Shown piece by piece: positions 27,586 through 36,215 of a stretch of DNA of 47,120 bases. This DNA is from Desulfobacteraceae bacterium RAAP-1 (GTDB lineage: Bacteria; Desulfobacterota; Desulfobacteria; Desulfobacterales; Desulfatirhabdiaceae), in assembly GCA_001443525.1 (NCBI GenBank), contig LKPX01000024.1:1-47120 (forward strand). Reading direction: 5' to 3'. The position numbers were made by a program, and so were the translations under genes. The notes beneath the pieces were generated by a model. The model saw only the letters and a program-made list of their open reading frames with translations, had not been told where the DNA came from and ran no database searches. Position 1 is the stretch's first letter, and each line of letters begins with the position of its first letter.

Positions 27586-28350
27586 TCATCGGATGGTCAT
27601 CAGAAAATTGTGCATCGTTTCCAGCACCGCATCCGCAGCTTCGATATGCGGCACGTGTCCGCAATCGGGAATCATAGCTGTCTGTGATTTCCCGGAAATT
27701 CCGGATGCAATGGACGCCACCTGACCGTAAGAACCATACTGGTCGCCAATTCCCTGAACCACCAGCACAGGACACTCAACCGACGGCAGCAGATATTCAA
27801 TGTTCCAATAGGCAAATCCGGAACTCAGCCAGGTGTCATACCATGCCTTGAAGACGGAATCCGTTTTGTCTCCATGAAAATCAGCCAGCTTTTTCAATTT
27901 ACCGGCATTGTACGCTTCGCCTGCGGCCCGGATACCCTCCAGTGTCATATCCTCAACAAAGACATGGGCGGATTCGGTGATAACCCCCCGCAGGAGAGAT
28001 GGCTGTTCCGAGGCATGAATCAGACTGATACTGCCGCCGTCGGAGTGACCGATCAAAACGTAAGGCGTTTCCGGTATCAAAGCGGAAAGGATTTCAGGCA
28101 GCTCATTGAGTGCATATTCGTGCAGATAATGGATAGTTCTGGATTTTTTAAAGGATGATGACCGCCCATACCCCAGACGGTCATACACCAGCCCGCAATA
28201 ACCGGTTTTTCCGCACAGGTTTTCGGGAAAAGTTTTCCACATTGTGGTGCATCCCAGCCCTTCATGCAGAAAAATGAGGCAGGGGCTGTCCTTTTCTCCA
28301 TCAATGAACTCGTAGTAGATATCGGCGTTATGAAGTTGAAGTATTGCCAT
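27586..28350 (-). CDS. Alpha/beta-fold hydrolase
   Basis: A cytoplasmic protein of 254 residues with the full alpha/beta-hydrolase pattern: oxyanion segment FLHEGLGCTTMW, the DRLGYGRSS loop, nucleophile GHSDGG (Ser103), an acid in QGIGDQYG, and the catalytic His in CGHVPHIEA near 235. The family covers esterases, C-C bond hydrolases, haloperoxidase-like enzymes and more, and the substrate cannot be told here. No signal peptide. Start ATG at 28350 after GAGGTAAG. It stands between repeat copies A and B and is probably transcribed alone. Confidence 0.88.
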   Translation of the reverse strand: MAILQLHNADIYYEFIDGEKDSPCLIFLHEGLGCTTMWKTFPENLCGKTGYCGLVYDRLGYGRSSSFKKSRTIHYLHEYALNELPEILSALIPETPYVLIGHSDGGSISLIHASEQPSLLRGVITESAHVFVEDMTLEGIRAAGEAYNAGKLKKLADFHGDKTDSVFKAWYDTWLSSGFAYWNIEYLLPSVECPVLVVQGIGDQYGSYGQVASIASGISGKSQTAMIPDCGHVPHIEAADAVLETMHNFLMTIR

Positions 28351-28392
28351 GTAATTCTTACCTCTTTAATGTCATTACGCTGAAACATGATC

Positions 28393-28541
28393 ATTCCATT
28401 TTGCTTTCAAAATGATATTCCAGCAAGCATTCGGACTGAGACCGCGAAAGCAAGCAAGCAGCGATGAGACTGTACATTCAGTACGTCGAATCGCGGCACA
28501 GCGAAGCTGACAAAGGTATCAGTTTGAATGCGAACTGGAAT
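28393..28541 (+). repeat. Dispersed repeat family B, copy 1 (complete, 149 bp)
   Basis: Ends are an imperfect inverted repeat: left ATTCCATTTTGCTTTCAAAA, right read on the other strand ATTCCAGTTCGCATTCAAAC (15-16 of 20 the same). A near-identical 149-bp copy is at 43404-43552 and a third starts at 47007. An internal GTAC-ATTCA-GTAC motif lies near the middle. The MFS gene ends inside this copy. Confidence 0.9.
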
Positions 28542-29742
28542 CAGCATTCCGACATCGAAACGTCTCCGGCATGAAGAACAGTATGATTACGCCAATGACA
28601 TACACACCTGATGTCAGCGCCAGCCCTGTCTGTAAGCCATGCGTCCTGCCGACATATCCGATGGTATAGGGCGCCAGCACAGCGCCGATGCGGCCCATAT
28701 TCCAGCAGAAACCACCGGCATACGCGCGAAGGTGATCCGGAAACAGCTCGGCATAATAGGCCCCCAGCACGCCCCCCACCCCGCAAAGCCCAAAGCCCAC
28801 GGCAATTCCCCACCAGAACAAAAACATGGGCTGATGTACCACCACATACACGGCTACTGCAACGGCGGCCGTCAAAAATGCGGCTATCATGGATTTACGG
28901 CGACCTACCACATCCGAGAACCATCCGAAAAACTGAAAACCCACAAACATGCCGATATACATGACAAATGAAAAACCGGCCATTGTCGTCAGGCTCAATC
29001 CTCTTTCTGTGGTTAAAAATGTCGGAATCCAGAATGCCGCGCCCCAGTAACCCGCCAGATTGACCACGCTGATCAATGTGCCCATAATCGTTTTCGGCAT
29101 GATATCTTTGGTAAAAATCGCCCCGATGCCCACTTTGAATGATGGACTTACCGCCGGATCCAATACAGACAGTCTCTGTGCATCCGGAGGCGTTAAGCGG
29201 AATACCAGAAAAGCGATTGGAATGGAGATAGCACCAGTCAGAAAAAGCAACTGCCACTGAACACTGAGCACCATCCGGCCGACCCAGGAAGCCAGACTCG
29301 CTCCGATGGCAAAGCTGCTGAAAACAAATGATGCGGCCCGACCCCGATATTGCGGTGACCAGTGTTCAGCAATCAGGGCGGCGCACGGCCCCCACAGCCC
29401 TCCCAAAGCCAACCCCGTGAAAAACCGCAGGATCATCCAGTGCATCCAGGAATTGACCAGATATACTGCCCCCATACCAATGCCCAGCCAGATCAGAGCC
29501 AGCACCAGAGAAAACCGCTTACCACGGTTTTCGGCAACCAATCCGAACAGAACGCTTCCGGCGATGGCCCCTGCCATGGTGGCAGACCCCAGCAGCCCCC
29601 CTTCGGGAAGTGACATATGGAGAACCTTGAGCAGCATCGGCATTGCAATAGCCAGAACAATCAAATCATAACTGTCAATCAAATAGGAAAAAAACGCCGC
29701 CCACAATACAGGCCAGCGGTATCGAGTGCCGTTTATCATCAT
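28519..29742 (-). CDS. MFS transporter (AAHS/sugar-acid type), translationally coupled to thiE
   Basis: A protein of 407 residues with the twelve-helix pattern of the major facilitator superfamily. The first helix has the acidic DSYD motif of aromatic-acid and sialic-acid proton symporters; loop 2-3 (LFGLVAENRGKRF) and loop 8-9 (FFGWFSDVVGRRKS) keep the G-x3-D/E-x2-G-R/K-R signature. Its start overlaps the thiE stop by 4 bases, which hints at import of a thiamine precursor; that link is inference only. The last about eight residues (after CRNADS) and the stop codon are encoded by repeat B, so the original C-terminus was probably replaced. Confidence 0.88.
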   Translation of the reverse strand: MMINGTRYRWPVLWAAFFSYLIDSYDLIVLAIAMPMLLKVLHMSLPEGGLLGSATMAGAIAGSVLFGLVAENRGKRFSLVLALIWLGIGMGAVYLVNSWMHWMILRFFTGLALGGLWGPCAALIAEHWSPQYRGRAASFVFSSFAIGASLASWVGRMVLSVQWQLLFLTGAISIPIAFLVFRLTPPDAQRLSVLDPAVSPSFKVGIGAIFTKDIMPKTIMGTLISVVNLAGYWGAAFWIPTFLTTERGLSLTTMAGFSFVMYIGMFVGFQFFGWFSDVVGRRKSMIAAFLTAAVAVAVYVVVHQPMFLFWWGIAVGFGLCGVGGVLGAYYAELFPDHLRAYAGGFCWNMGRIGAVLAPYTIGYVGRTHGLQTGLALTSGVYVIGVIILFFMPETFRCRNADSSSHSN

Positions 29743-30371
29743 GCTTCCTTCAGTATGGACATCAGCCGCATGGCCGCAACCCTGATATCCGATTGATTCA
29801 TGATTGCGGAAACAACAGCAACGCCGTCCACGCCGGTACGCATCACCGATGCCGCATTTTCCGCCTTGATGCCGCCGATAGCCACCACAGGTATGGTGAT
29901 CGCCGACTTGATCTTCCGAAGATCATCGAGATTGACCGTCTCGTTTCCCAGTTTGGTGGCGGTAGGAAACACAGCGCCCACCCCAAGATAATCCGCGCCC
30001 TGTTTCTGAAACGCTGCGGCTTCTTCCAGCGTTGCCGCTGAAGCGCCGATAATTTTATGCGGCCCCAGCAGTTTCCGGGCTGCCTGAACCGGTAAATCCT
30101 CCAGCCCCAGATGGACTCCGGCCGCATCCGCCGCCAGAGCGATATCCACACGGTCATTGATGATCAGCGGTATGCCATAACGGTCGGTGACAGCTTTGAC
30201 GTCCTGCGCCAGATTCAAAAACGCTCCTGAGGCAACTTCTTTTTCACGAAGCTGAACAAGAGTAACGCCCCCCTGAATGGCTGCCTCAACACTGACCGCC
30301 AGTGAGCGCTCTCCCAGCCAGCAGCGATCCGTTACCAGATACAGCTTGGGATTCAAGTTAAAATGATGCAT
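29739..30371 (-). CDS. thiE: Thiamine-phosphate synthase
   Basis: The enzyme joins hydroxymethylpyrimidine diphosphate and thiazole phosphate to thiamine phosphate. From the ATG at 30371 it is 210 residues, the normal length, and starts MHHFNLNPKLYLVTDR. Motifs: GVTLVQLREKE, IINDRVDIALAADAAGVHLG, IIGASAATLEEA, YLGVGAVFPTATK and VVAIGGIKAEN, all typical of the ThiE TIM barrel and its phosphate sites. This start has GGAGAAGG upstream. The frame stays open to an ATG at 30518, which would add 49 residues including a membrane helix (SIIIIFALSILCFWLI); if used, the enzyme would be membrane-anchored. No TPP riboswitch was recognised upstream. Confidence 0.92.
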   Translation of the reverse strand: MHHFNLNPKLYLVTDRCWLGERSLAVSVEAAIQGGVTLVQLREKEVASGAFLNLAQDVKAVTDRYGIPLIINDRVDIALAADAAGVHLGLEDLPVQAARKLLGPHKIIGASAATLEEAAAFQKQGADYLGVGAVFPTATKLGNETVNLDDLRKIKSAITIPVVAIGGIKAENAASVMRTGVDGVAVVSAIMNQSDIRVAAMRLMSILKEA

Positions 30372-30648
30372 TCCCGAATTTTCCTTCTCCATTTGGTATG
30401 ATGCATTTCTCATTTTTTTCATTTCGGCAACCGCACCTGTTTCTGGCCGCCATGTGTGTTTTATAAGCCAGAAACACAATATGCTCAATGCAAAAATGAT
30501 GATGATAGAGCCTGCCATGTCATACTTTTATATATTTCAGCGAATAAATGATAACTTTTATGAATTTGACAAATTCATATGGCTTCTATACACAATGCTA
30601 ATTTAAGATTGATGGTTCATAAAATCATCCCCTATTGAAAGGTTTCTA

Positions 30649-31251
30649 ATGGAACTCTTGGATTGTAAAGGATACCCTTGTCCGCAGCCTGTGTTAAAAA
30701 CGCGGGCATATATTCTGGCTCATCCTGAAGCCGAAACGTTTTCTGTTGTTGTGGACAATCGGGCATCTGCGGAAAATGTCATGAGATTTCTCGAAAGTCA
30801 GGGGTTTCAAACCCGATTTGAGGAAAGCAGCAATGAATTTGTCATAACCGCGCACCAGAGCTGTACGGTTCCCCTTCCGGAAACATCCGCTCTGCAGAAA
30901 ACCGCACCGGATGTCACCCAAACCCTTGTCGTCATTGTCAACGACGTTATTGGAAACGGCGATCGGGAGCTGGGAACAAAACTGATGCTGAATTTTCTGA
31001 AAACACTTTCTGAAATGGGCGAGTCTTTGTGGCGGATTATTCTGTTAAACGATGGGGTCAGGCTTTCCATCGAAGGTGCTGAAACGCTTCCGGTATTGCA
31101 ACAGTTGGCCAGCGATGGCGTCAGTATTCTGGTGTGCGGCACCTGTTTGAACTATTATCAATTGCTGGAGAAAAAACAGGTGGGCGAAACGACAAATATG
31201 CTGGATGTGGTCACCAGTATGCAGCTTGCCGCCAAAATCATTCATCTGTGA
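30649..31251 (+). CDS. yedF: Selenium-metabolism protein YedF (TusA + DsrE-like)
   Basis: A protein of 200 residues with two parts. The TusA/SirA-like domain at 1-75 starts LDCKGYPCPQPV with the CPxP cysteine at 11. The second domain, about 95-200, is DsrE/DsrF-like (VIVNDVIGNGDRELG, RIILLNDGVRL) with the conserved CGTC segment near 163-166. This two-domain form is the putative selenium-metabolism YedF found with selD/selA in selenium users, although no sel gene is in the window and the function is not proven biochemically. Divergent from thiE. The ATG follows GAAAGG. Confidence 0.9.
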   Translation: MELLDCKGYPCPQPVLKTRAYILAHPEAETFSVVVDNRASAENVMRFLESQGFQTRFEESSNEFVITAHQSCTVPLPETSALQKTAPDVTQTLVVIVNDVIGNGDRELGTKLMLNFLKTLSEMGESLWRIILLNDGVRLSIEGAETLPVLQQLASDGVSILVCGTCLNYYQLLEKKQVGETTNMLDVVTSMQLAAKIIHL

Positions 31252-31326
31252 TGACTTTTTCGAAAACAAAAGAATACATCACAAGCGTTGCGTGCGGACA
31301 AGTGTTTTAATGCTGCCATGAAACCG

Positions 31327-33813
31327 TCATCTTTTCATTTTGAGATGATACCGTGTCGCCGAACCGCTTCCCGATCTGACGATCAGTCCTTTTTGGATTA
31401 AATCCTGCAAATCATACAGGGCTGTGCGCTGCGATATACCGTTTCCCATCAGTTGCTGATATTCCTTGCGGGAAATTTTTCCTTTTTGTTGAAGGACAGA
31501 AAGCGCTTTTTGCTGCCGCTCCGCCAGAGCCGGCAGCGAAGTATCTTCGGCAGAAGGTTGGAAATGATGACGGTTTTTCATTCTGACTGGTGATGGCGTT
31601 ATCAGCACGTCTGCAAGGTCTTCGACTGTTTCTTCAAGCCGGATATCCTCGGTCTGAATCACATCAGATTCCACCATCGCCACGGCCCGGGTGATGCAAT
31701 TTTTCAATTCCCGCACATTTCCCGGCCAGTTGTAATTTTTCAGGCGCTCCAGAGCACCTCGGCTCAAACCGATATTGCTCTTGTGCATCTTTACAGAAGC
31801 TTCTCTGATAAATAAATCCACCAAAGCAGGAATATCTTCTTTATGATCCCGAAGCGCCGGCGTCGAAAGAGAAATGACTTTCAGACGATAATAGAGATCT
31901 TCGCGGAAAACACCCCGGTCAATCAACGATTTTAAATCTTCATTGGTAGCCGATATCAGCCGTACATCAACATCTGTTTCGGTATCAGAACCCAGGGGCT
32001 TTATTTTTTGTGCAGACAATGTCCTGAGAAGCGCCTGTTGAACCTTGGGTGATGCGTTACCGATTTCATCCAGAAAGAGTGTCCCCTTATGGGCAGCCAG
32101 AAACGCCCCCTTGCGATCGTCTTTGGCCTCTGAAAATGCGCCCGCAACATGACCAAAAAGCGCATCCATCAAAAGATTTTCATCCAGCGCACCGCAGTTA
32201 ATGGTGAGAAACGGTTCCTTGGATCGCGAACTATGGTGGTGAATTGCTTCCGCCGCCAGTTGTTTTCCGGTACCTGTGTCACCTGTAATCAGAATATCCA
32301 CATCCACTGCCGCGGCCTTTAATATTTCAGATTTCAAAGATTCAAGCACGGGGGCATCCCCGACAAGCTTACTGAAATCCTGAAGACCGTTTGGGGATGA
32401 TGGCAGAATTTCCTCTTCAAAGCTGATTTTTCCCCGCTGCTCCGAAATCTGAATATATCTATCCTTACGACTGATTTCCTCCATCTGTTCCGCTATCGCC
32501 TGTAGCATTTTGTTAATGGCGTTTTTGAGCATGGTGGTTTCCTGATCCATGTCCGGAACAACAAGTTGCATGGCAGGTTTTGACATATCCATTGATGAAA
32601 CGGATAGGGCCAGTTGAAAAATCGGCCTTGTAATTATTTTGCTTATGAAATAAATGATAGCAGAAATAACGCCAGCCGTCAGTATTGTAATGCAAAAGAT
32701 CACATCGTACTGACGCATCTGGGCCGCCAGGGTCATGCGGGTGCGATCCAGATACACCAGGCCCAGTATGATTTCCTTGTGACCTGCAGATAATCCCGAA
32801 TCAAATTGAATCGGCGCATATGTCAGGAAATAATTATCGGTCAGTGACAGTGTCTGTTTCCCCTTGTCATCCACAATTAAAATTCCCTGATGACCGTCCT
32901 GAATATCCGCAACCATCTTCCAGTAAGCTTCATGATCAGGGTCAGGCCTGAACGCTTCAGGAAATCCGGGTTTACCCATTGTACCCGTTAACCCGGACCG
33001 AATTTTCGATGTTGAAAGAACAGCATTTTTTTCAGCATTATTCTCGGATTGGAACAGCATCCAGCCATACCTATCCAGAATATAGGCGCAGCGGGGCTCA
33101 GGATTACGCGAATAGGCGTAAATCGGCGACTGAGACGATGTGTACAGAGACAGGATATTTCTTAGATAATAGACATCCAGCCCCAGCATATAATATCCGT
33201 CGATCTGCCCATCCGATCTGAGATGAGGTGTCGTCATGCGTATGACTGCGGCCGGGGAACCATGATCCAGCCCGGATGATAATGGATAGAAAGCTTCCGT
33301 TATATCTGACAAATACATCTGACCTGCTTTAAGCGAACGAATGCTATCGGACATCGCCAGAGGATTGGGTGTGATTTCAGAGAACTGGTCAGGGTTAAGT
33401 TCAAGAACAGAAGCGCCCGCATTTAACAGAAAACAGCGATTTTTGCTATCGATCCCTATGAATGCCAGTTCCCGATAGATACTTCCGCCATTTTGTCTGT
33501 GAACTTCGAGAAATTTCTTCATGCCGTCTCTGGTTGGCAGACACTGCGAAATGGTGATCAGATCAATACGACTGTCATCAAGAATGCTTTCAATTTCATG
33601 AGTTTCAGCCAGACACTGCATGCGGGATGATCTTTCCAGCGCCATATGCAAGAATTTTGAAGAGAACTCATTGGATACCAGTCCCATTATCAAAAGGACG
33701 ACAATGACCGATGGCAGAATCACTGCCAAAAGTTTTTTTCGAATGCTCCATCTATAAAATCCATCTGGCAGCATCAATGGGATTGAATCCGACGCCCCCT
33801 TAAAAAAGTTCAT
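31327..33813 (-). CDS. Membrane-bound AAA+ regulator of sigma-54 activator family with Cache-like sensor
   Basis: A protein of 828 residues: membrane helix at about 28-48, a periplasmic sensor of about 320 residues (dCache-like, with a DVYYLRNILSLY region and a second lobe), a second helix at about 372-395, a HAMP-like linker, a central AAA+ domain at about 490-725 and a C-terminal winged helix from about 760 (KGKISRKEYQQLM, then RTALYDLQDLIQKGLI). The AAA+ part has Walker A GDTGTGKQ, Walker B GTLFLDEIG and the NWPGNVRELKN end, but loop L1 reads GAFSEA (558-563) instead of GAFTGA. The DNA-binding end is not the usual Fis type. It is divergent from a gene with a -24/-12 promoter, its probable target. 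Confidence 0.88.
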   Translation of the reverse strand: MNFFKGASDSIPLMLPDGFYRWSIRKKLLAVILPSVIVVLLIMGLVSNEFSSKFLHMALERSSRMQCLAETHEIESILDDSRIDLITISQCLPTRDGMKKFLEVHRQNGGSIYRELAFIGIDSKNRCFLLNAGASVLELNPDQFSEITPNPLAMSDSIRSLKAGQMYLSDITEAFYPLSSGLDHGSPAAVIRMTTPHLRSDGQIDGYYMLGLDVYYLRNILSLYTSSQSPIYAYSRNPEPRCAYILDRYGWMLFQSENNAEKNAVLSTSKIRSGLTGTMGKPGFPEAFRPDPDHEAYWKMVADIQDGHQGILIVDDKGKQTLSLTDNYFLTYAPIQFDSGLSAGHKEIILGLVYLDRTRMTLAAQMRQYDVIFCITILTAGVISAIIYFISKIITRPIFQLALSVSSMDMSKPAMQLVVPDMDQETTMLKNAINKMLQAIAEQMEEISRKDRYIQISEQRGKISFEEEILPSSPNGLQDFSKLVGDAPVLESLKSEILKAAAVDVDILITGDTGTGKQLAAEAIHHHSSRSKEPFLTINCGALDENLLMDALFGHVAGAFSEAKDDRKGAFLAAHKGTLFLDEIGNASPKVQQALLRTLSAQKIKPLGSDTETDVDVRLISATNEDLKSLIDRGVFREDLYYRLKVISLSTPALRDHKEDIPALVDLFIREASVKMHKSNIGLSRGALERLKNYNWPGNVRELKNCITRAVAMVESDVIQTEDIRLEETVEDLADVLITPSPVRMKNRHHFQPSAEDTSLPALAERQQKALSVLQQKGKISRKEYQQLMGNGISQRTALYDLQDLIQKGLIVRSGSGSATRYHLKMKR

Positions 33814-34151
33814 AACGCCCCCTGTTCACTTTTACAGTGATAAGGCCAATTCTTGTATCACGCAGCCACAATGCGATATCGCATCACGCAATTTTATGCA
33901 ATATTTTGCGCATTAAAATAGGGCATCAATGTTGCGCGATATAATATCACTCTTTATGCAACATGCCGCAGGTGTTGACAATAACTATTTAATATAAAAC
34001 AGTATTATATAACAATATGGATAGGCAGATTCTTTATCGTGCAACTGCGCCATGTCCTTGGTATGTTTGTTGCTTTGGCATCCGTCAAAAACAATCTACA
34101 TCGTCATCAAACCTTAAGACCGATGGATAAATTCATGATAAGGAGCGATAT
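33814..34151. promoter_or_regulatory. Divergent regulatory region with palindromic sites
   Basis: A gap of 338 bases between the regulator and the lipoprotein gene, rich in related motifs: a perfect 14-bp palindrome ATGCGATATCGCAT (33871-33884), ATGCAATATTTTGCGCAT (33896-33913), GTTGCGCGATATAATATCAC near 33931-33950, and TTATGCAACATGCCGCA near 33955-33971. They lie 90-190 bases upstream of the -24 element, where enhancer-binding activators normally sit. They could equally serve autoregulation of the regulator gene. Confidence 0.55.
34058..34074 (+). promoter_or_regulatory. Sigma-54 (-24/-12) promoter
   Basis: TTGGTATGTTTGTTGCT matches the consensus TTGGCACG-N4-TTGCT with the essential GG and GC exactly 10 bases apart. 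It faces the lipoprotein gene, whose ATG is 78 bases downstream. The neighbouring regulator belongs to the sigma-54 activator family, which supports the call. Confidence 0.7.
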
Positions 34152-34760
34152 ATGGGACAGAAAATCATGCAAACCATTATGATGTGCACCCTGATAGCCA
34201 TGTTTATCATCGGATGCTCAGCCTCAGATTCCGGAAAGGTGGACCAGGGACGTGTAATCTCATTCGATAAAGATAAAGGGCTGATCACCATTGCCAGGGA
34301 TGTGAATCATGACGCCCGACAGCCGGATTACAACTCTCTACCTGTAGTGTATCAGAAGCCGGTTAACCCCGATGACATGGGGCCAGAACCCAAGGCGGGA
34401 CAACGTATGAAGCTGGATGCAGTAAAAAAGCAGATTATCATTTTCGACACCACCACTCGGGGATTTAAAACCATTAACTACACACTGATCGATGAACAGG
34501 ACAATATTGAAAGAAAACATCCACTCGTATATGATAAGGCCATTCAAAAACCCAAAAAATTTCCAATTATTAACAGAGATAAAAGACTGGTAACTGTATA
34601 TTCCCCACGCCAGAAAAAGTTGGTAACATTCAGTGCGCCAATCGAGTATTTTTCCCTGCCGGACAGCACCTGGAATGCCGGAGATGATGTAATGATTTAT
34701 TATCAACAGGATGGGAAAGCGCTGCGGTTGAAAAATATTAGTGAACCAGACAAAGAATAG
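34152..34760 (+). CDS. DUF4881-like lipoprotein
   Basis: A lipoprotein of 202 residues: signal peptide with lipobox FIIGC (Cys22), then a mature part made of two similar beta-rich modules, GRVISFDKDKGLITIARD and NRDKRLVTVYSPRQKKLVT, each followed by a charged stretch (PEPKAGQRMKLD; LPDSTWNAGDDVMIYY). This pattern matches, from memory, the DUF4881 lipoproteins of Desulfovibrio and relatives, which have no assigned function. The module wording suggests small barrel folds. It is the first gene after the sigma-54 promoter and is followed 10 bases later by a beta-barrel gene. The ATG follows AAGGAGCGAT. Confidence 0.8.
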   Translation: MGQKIMQTIMMCTLIAMFIIGCSASDSGKVDQGRVISFDKDKGLITIARDVNHDARQPDYNSLPVVYQKPVNPDDMGPEPKAGQRMKLDAVKKQIIIFDTTTRGFKTINYTLIDEQDNIERKHPLVYDKAIQKPKKFPIINRDKRLVTVYSPRQKKLVTFSAPIEYFSLPDSTWNAGDDVMIYYQQDGKALRLKNISEPDKE

Positions 34761-34770
34761 AGGAGGAAAC

Positions 34771-36129
34771 ATGTCAATAAATCAATGGAGTGTGAAGAAA
34801 CCATCTGTAATCTGCTGCCTGCTGATTGTGAACCTGATGATAATGCTCAGCACCGCAGTGTATGCCAGGGAGAATGCAGATCCGCCCGCAGTTTCCGGTG
34901 CATCAACTTCCATTGTGAACAAGCCGGCCTGGATGACAGAATTGTCTTTCGGAATTAAAGAAGGTTATGATGACAACATTCTGGGAGTATCCGGTAATCA
35001 TATGCCAAGAAGCTATTCGTGGCTTACCACATTGTCTCCTAAAATCGGGATAGACTTCGCGAAGCTGATTGACAGTCAGAATGTCCTTCAGGAATTATCT
35101 TTTAAATATCAACCCGAATCCACCACATTTTCCCAGGCATCTGAAGAAAACAATATTGCTCACCGGCTTTTAAACACCATTAAAGCCAAAATGGGAGATA
35201 CTTCACTGAATCTTGACAATGCCTTCGTTTACGTGGACGGCAGCAATACGGCTCCGATCTACAGCTCACCGGACAATGTCCGAAGCAGCTATGCCCATGC
35301 GATGCCTCGTGAACGACGGCATCAGTATCAGGACCAGATGAAACTGAATCTAAAAGTCGATTTAGGGCCATTCTTTGTCCGCCCTGCAGGCTCTTTGCAG
35401 TTCTGGGATATGTTGACAGACCAGAAAACGACCAGTGGATATCAGAACTGGGTCGATCGGTACGATATCAATGGCGGTATGGATGTCGGTCGCAGTATAT
35501 CTTCACAAATGGCTGTTTTTTTGGGATACCGGTATGGACATCAATATCAGGGAAATGTGCTGAATTCAAAGTACAGTTCAACCAATGACTATCAGCGGGC
35601 CATTGCCGGCGTCGAGGGAAAGCTTTTTAAATGGCTCACTTTGTCGATAGTCGCAGGCCCTGATTTCAGGCAGTATGATGACACCGCGCCCGTAAACAAT
35701 AAAAATCAGGTCGATTTTTATGGAGAATCCTCGCTCACAGCCGAAATAACAAAAAAAGACGCCGTCACGCTCAAATATAAAGCGCAGCAATGGATATCCA
35801 GTTCAGGACAGGTTCCGACCTTTGACACTGGCTTCGATCTGGGCTACCGTCACAAATTCTTGTCGACGCTGGCCTGGAACTTGAATGGGCAGATAAAAAA
35901 TGCGGATTATACGGTTGGAAATCTTAACACCGGCTCTAAGACGTCACTGCGTAATGACTGGCTGTACGGCATTTCAACGGGGCTGAGCTATGATATCAAC
36001 GAAAATATTGGCGTCAATTTCAACATTGCAGCCAACTTTGGCAGAAACGAACAGGATGGCATCACAAACGCCGATTATCGGGAATTCGATCAGTGCGTGA
36101 CATCCATCGGCGTATTCACCAAGTTCTGA
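34771..36129 (+). CDS. Outer-membrane beta-barrel protein
   Basis: A protein of 452 residues with a long signal peptide (ICCLLIVNLMIMLSTAVYA), a mature start at about residue 33 and many alternating-residue strands rich in Tyr, Asp and Asn (LSFGIKEGYDDNILG, VFLGYRYGHQYQG, FDLGYRHKFLSTLAWNLNG). It ends in phenylalanine (SIGVFTKF), the usual barrel-assembly signal. It resembles the broad BBP2 class of putative beta-barrel porins; the substrate is unknown. The start is ATG at 34771 after a clear AGGAGG. Co-transcribed with the lipoprotein from the -24/-12 promoter, so production depends on the divergent membrane regulator. Likely an outer-membrane channel or attachment factor made on demand. Confidence 0.82.
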   Translation: MSINQWSVKKPSVICCLLIVNLMIMLSTAVYARENADPPAVSGASTSIVNKPAWMTELSFGIKEGYDDNILGVSGNHMPRSYSWLTTLSPKIGIDFAKLIDSQNVLQELSFKYQPESTTFSQASEENNIAHRLLNTIKAKMGDTSLNLDNAFVYVDGSNTAPIYSSPDNVRSSYAHAMPRERRHQYQDQMKLNLKVDLGPFFVRPAGSLQFWDMLTDQKTTSGYQNWVDRYDINGGMDVGRSISSQMAVFLGYRYGHQYQGNVLNSKYSSTNDYQRAIAGVEGKLFKWLTLSIVAGPDFRQYDDTAPVNNKNQVDFYGESSLTAEITKKDAVTLKYKAQQWISSSGQVPTFDTGFDLGYRHKFLSTLAWNLNGQIKNADYTVGNLNTGSKTSLRNDWLYGISTGLSYDINENIGVNFNIAANFGRNEQDGITNADYREFDQCVTSIGVFTKF

Positions 36130-36159
36130 ACTCTAAAAGAAACGCCATTGGACAGACTT

Positions 36160-36188
36160 CAAGCCCCCTCTCCAAAGGAGGGGGACTT
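36160..36188. terminator. Bidirectional terminator hairpin
   Basis: CCCCCTC (36164-36170), loop TCCAAAG, GAGGGGG (36178-36184), with AAG/CTT pairs extending the stem across one bulge. It lies between the convergent barrel and folD genes. T runs are short on both sides. Confidence 0.65.
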
Positions 36189-36215
36189 GTAAAAACAGAT
36201 TCCAGCAACAAGGAG

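Noticed and set aside
28464-28541. Peptide MRLYIQYVES... in every family-B repeat as a possible conserved small gene
   Set aside because: Differences between copies change amino acids (for example Glu/Lys, Arg/Gln), there is no consistent stop or ribosome site, and the frame runs into flanking DNA. It is a by-product of the repeat.
33975-34008. TTGACA as a sigma-70 promoter for the lipoprotein gene
   Set aside because: No acceptable -10 element at 16-18 bases; the best hexamers sit at spacings of 12 or 22. The -24/-12 site nearby is far better.
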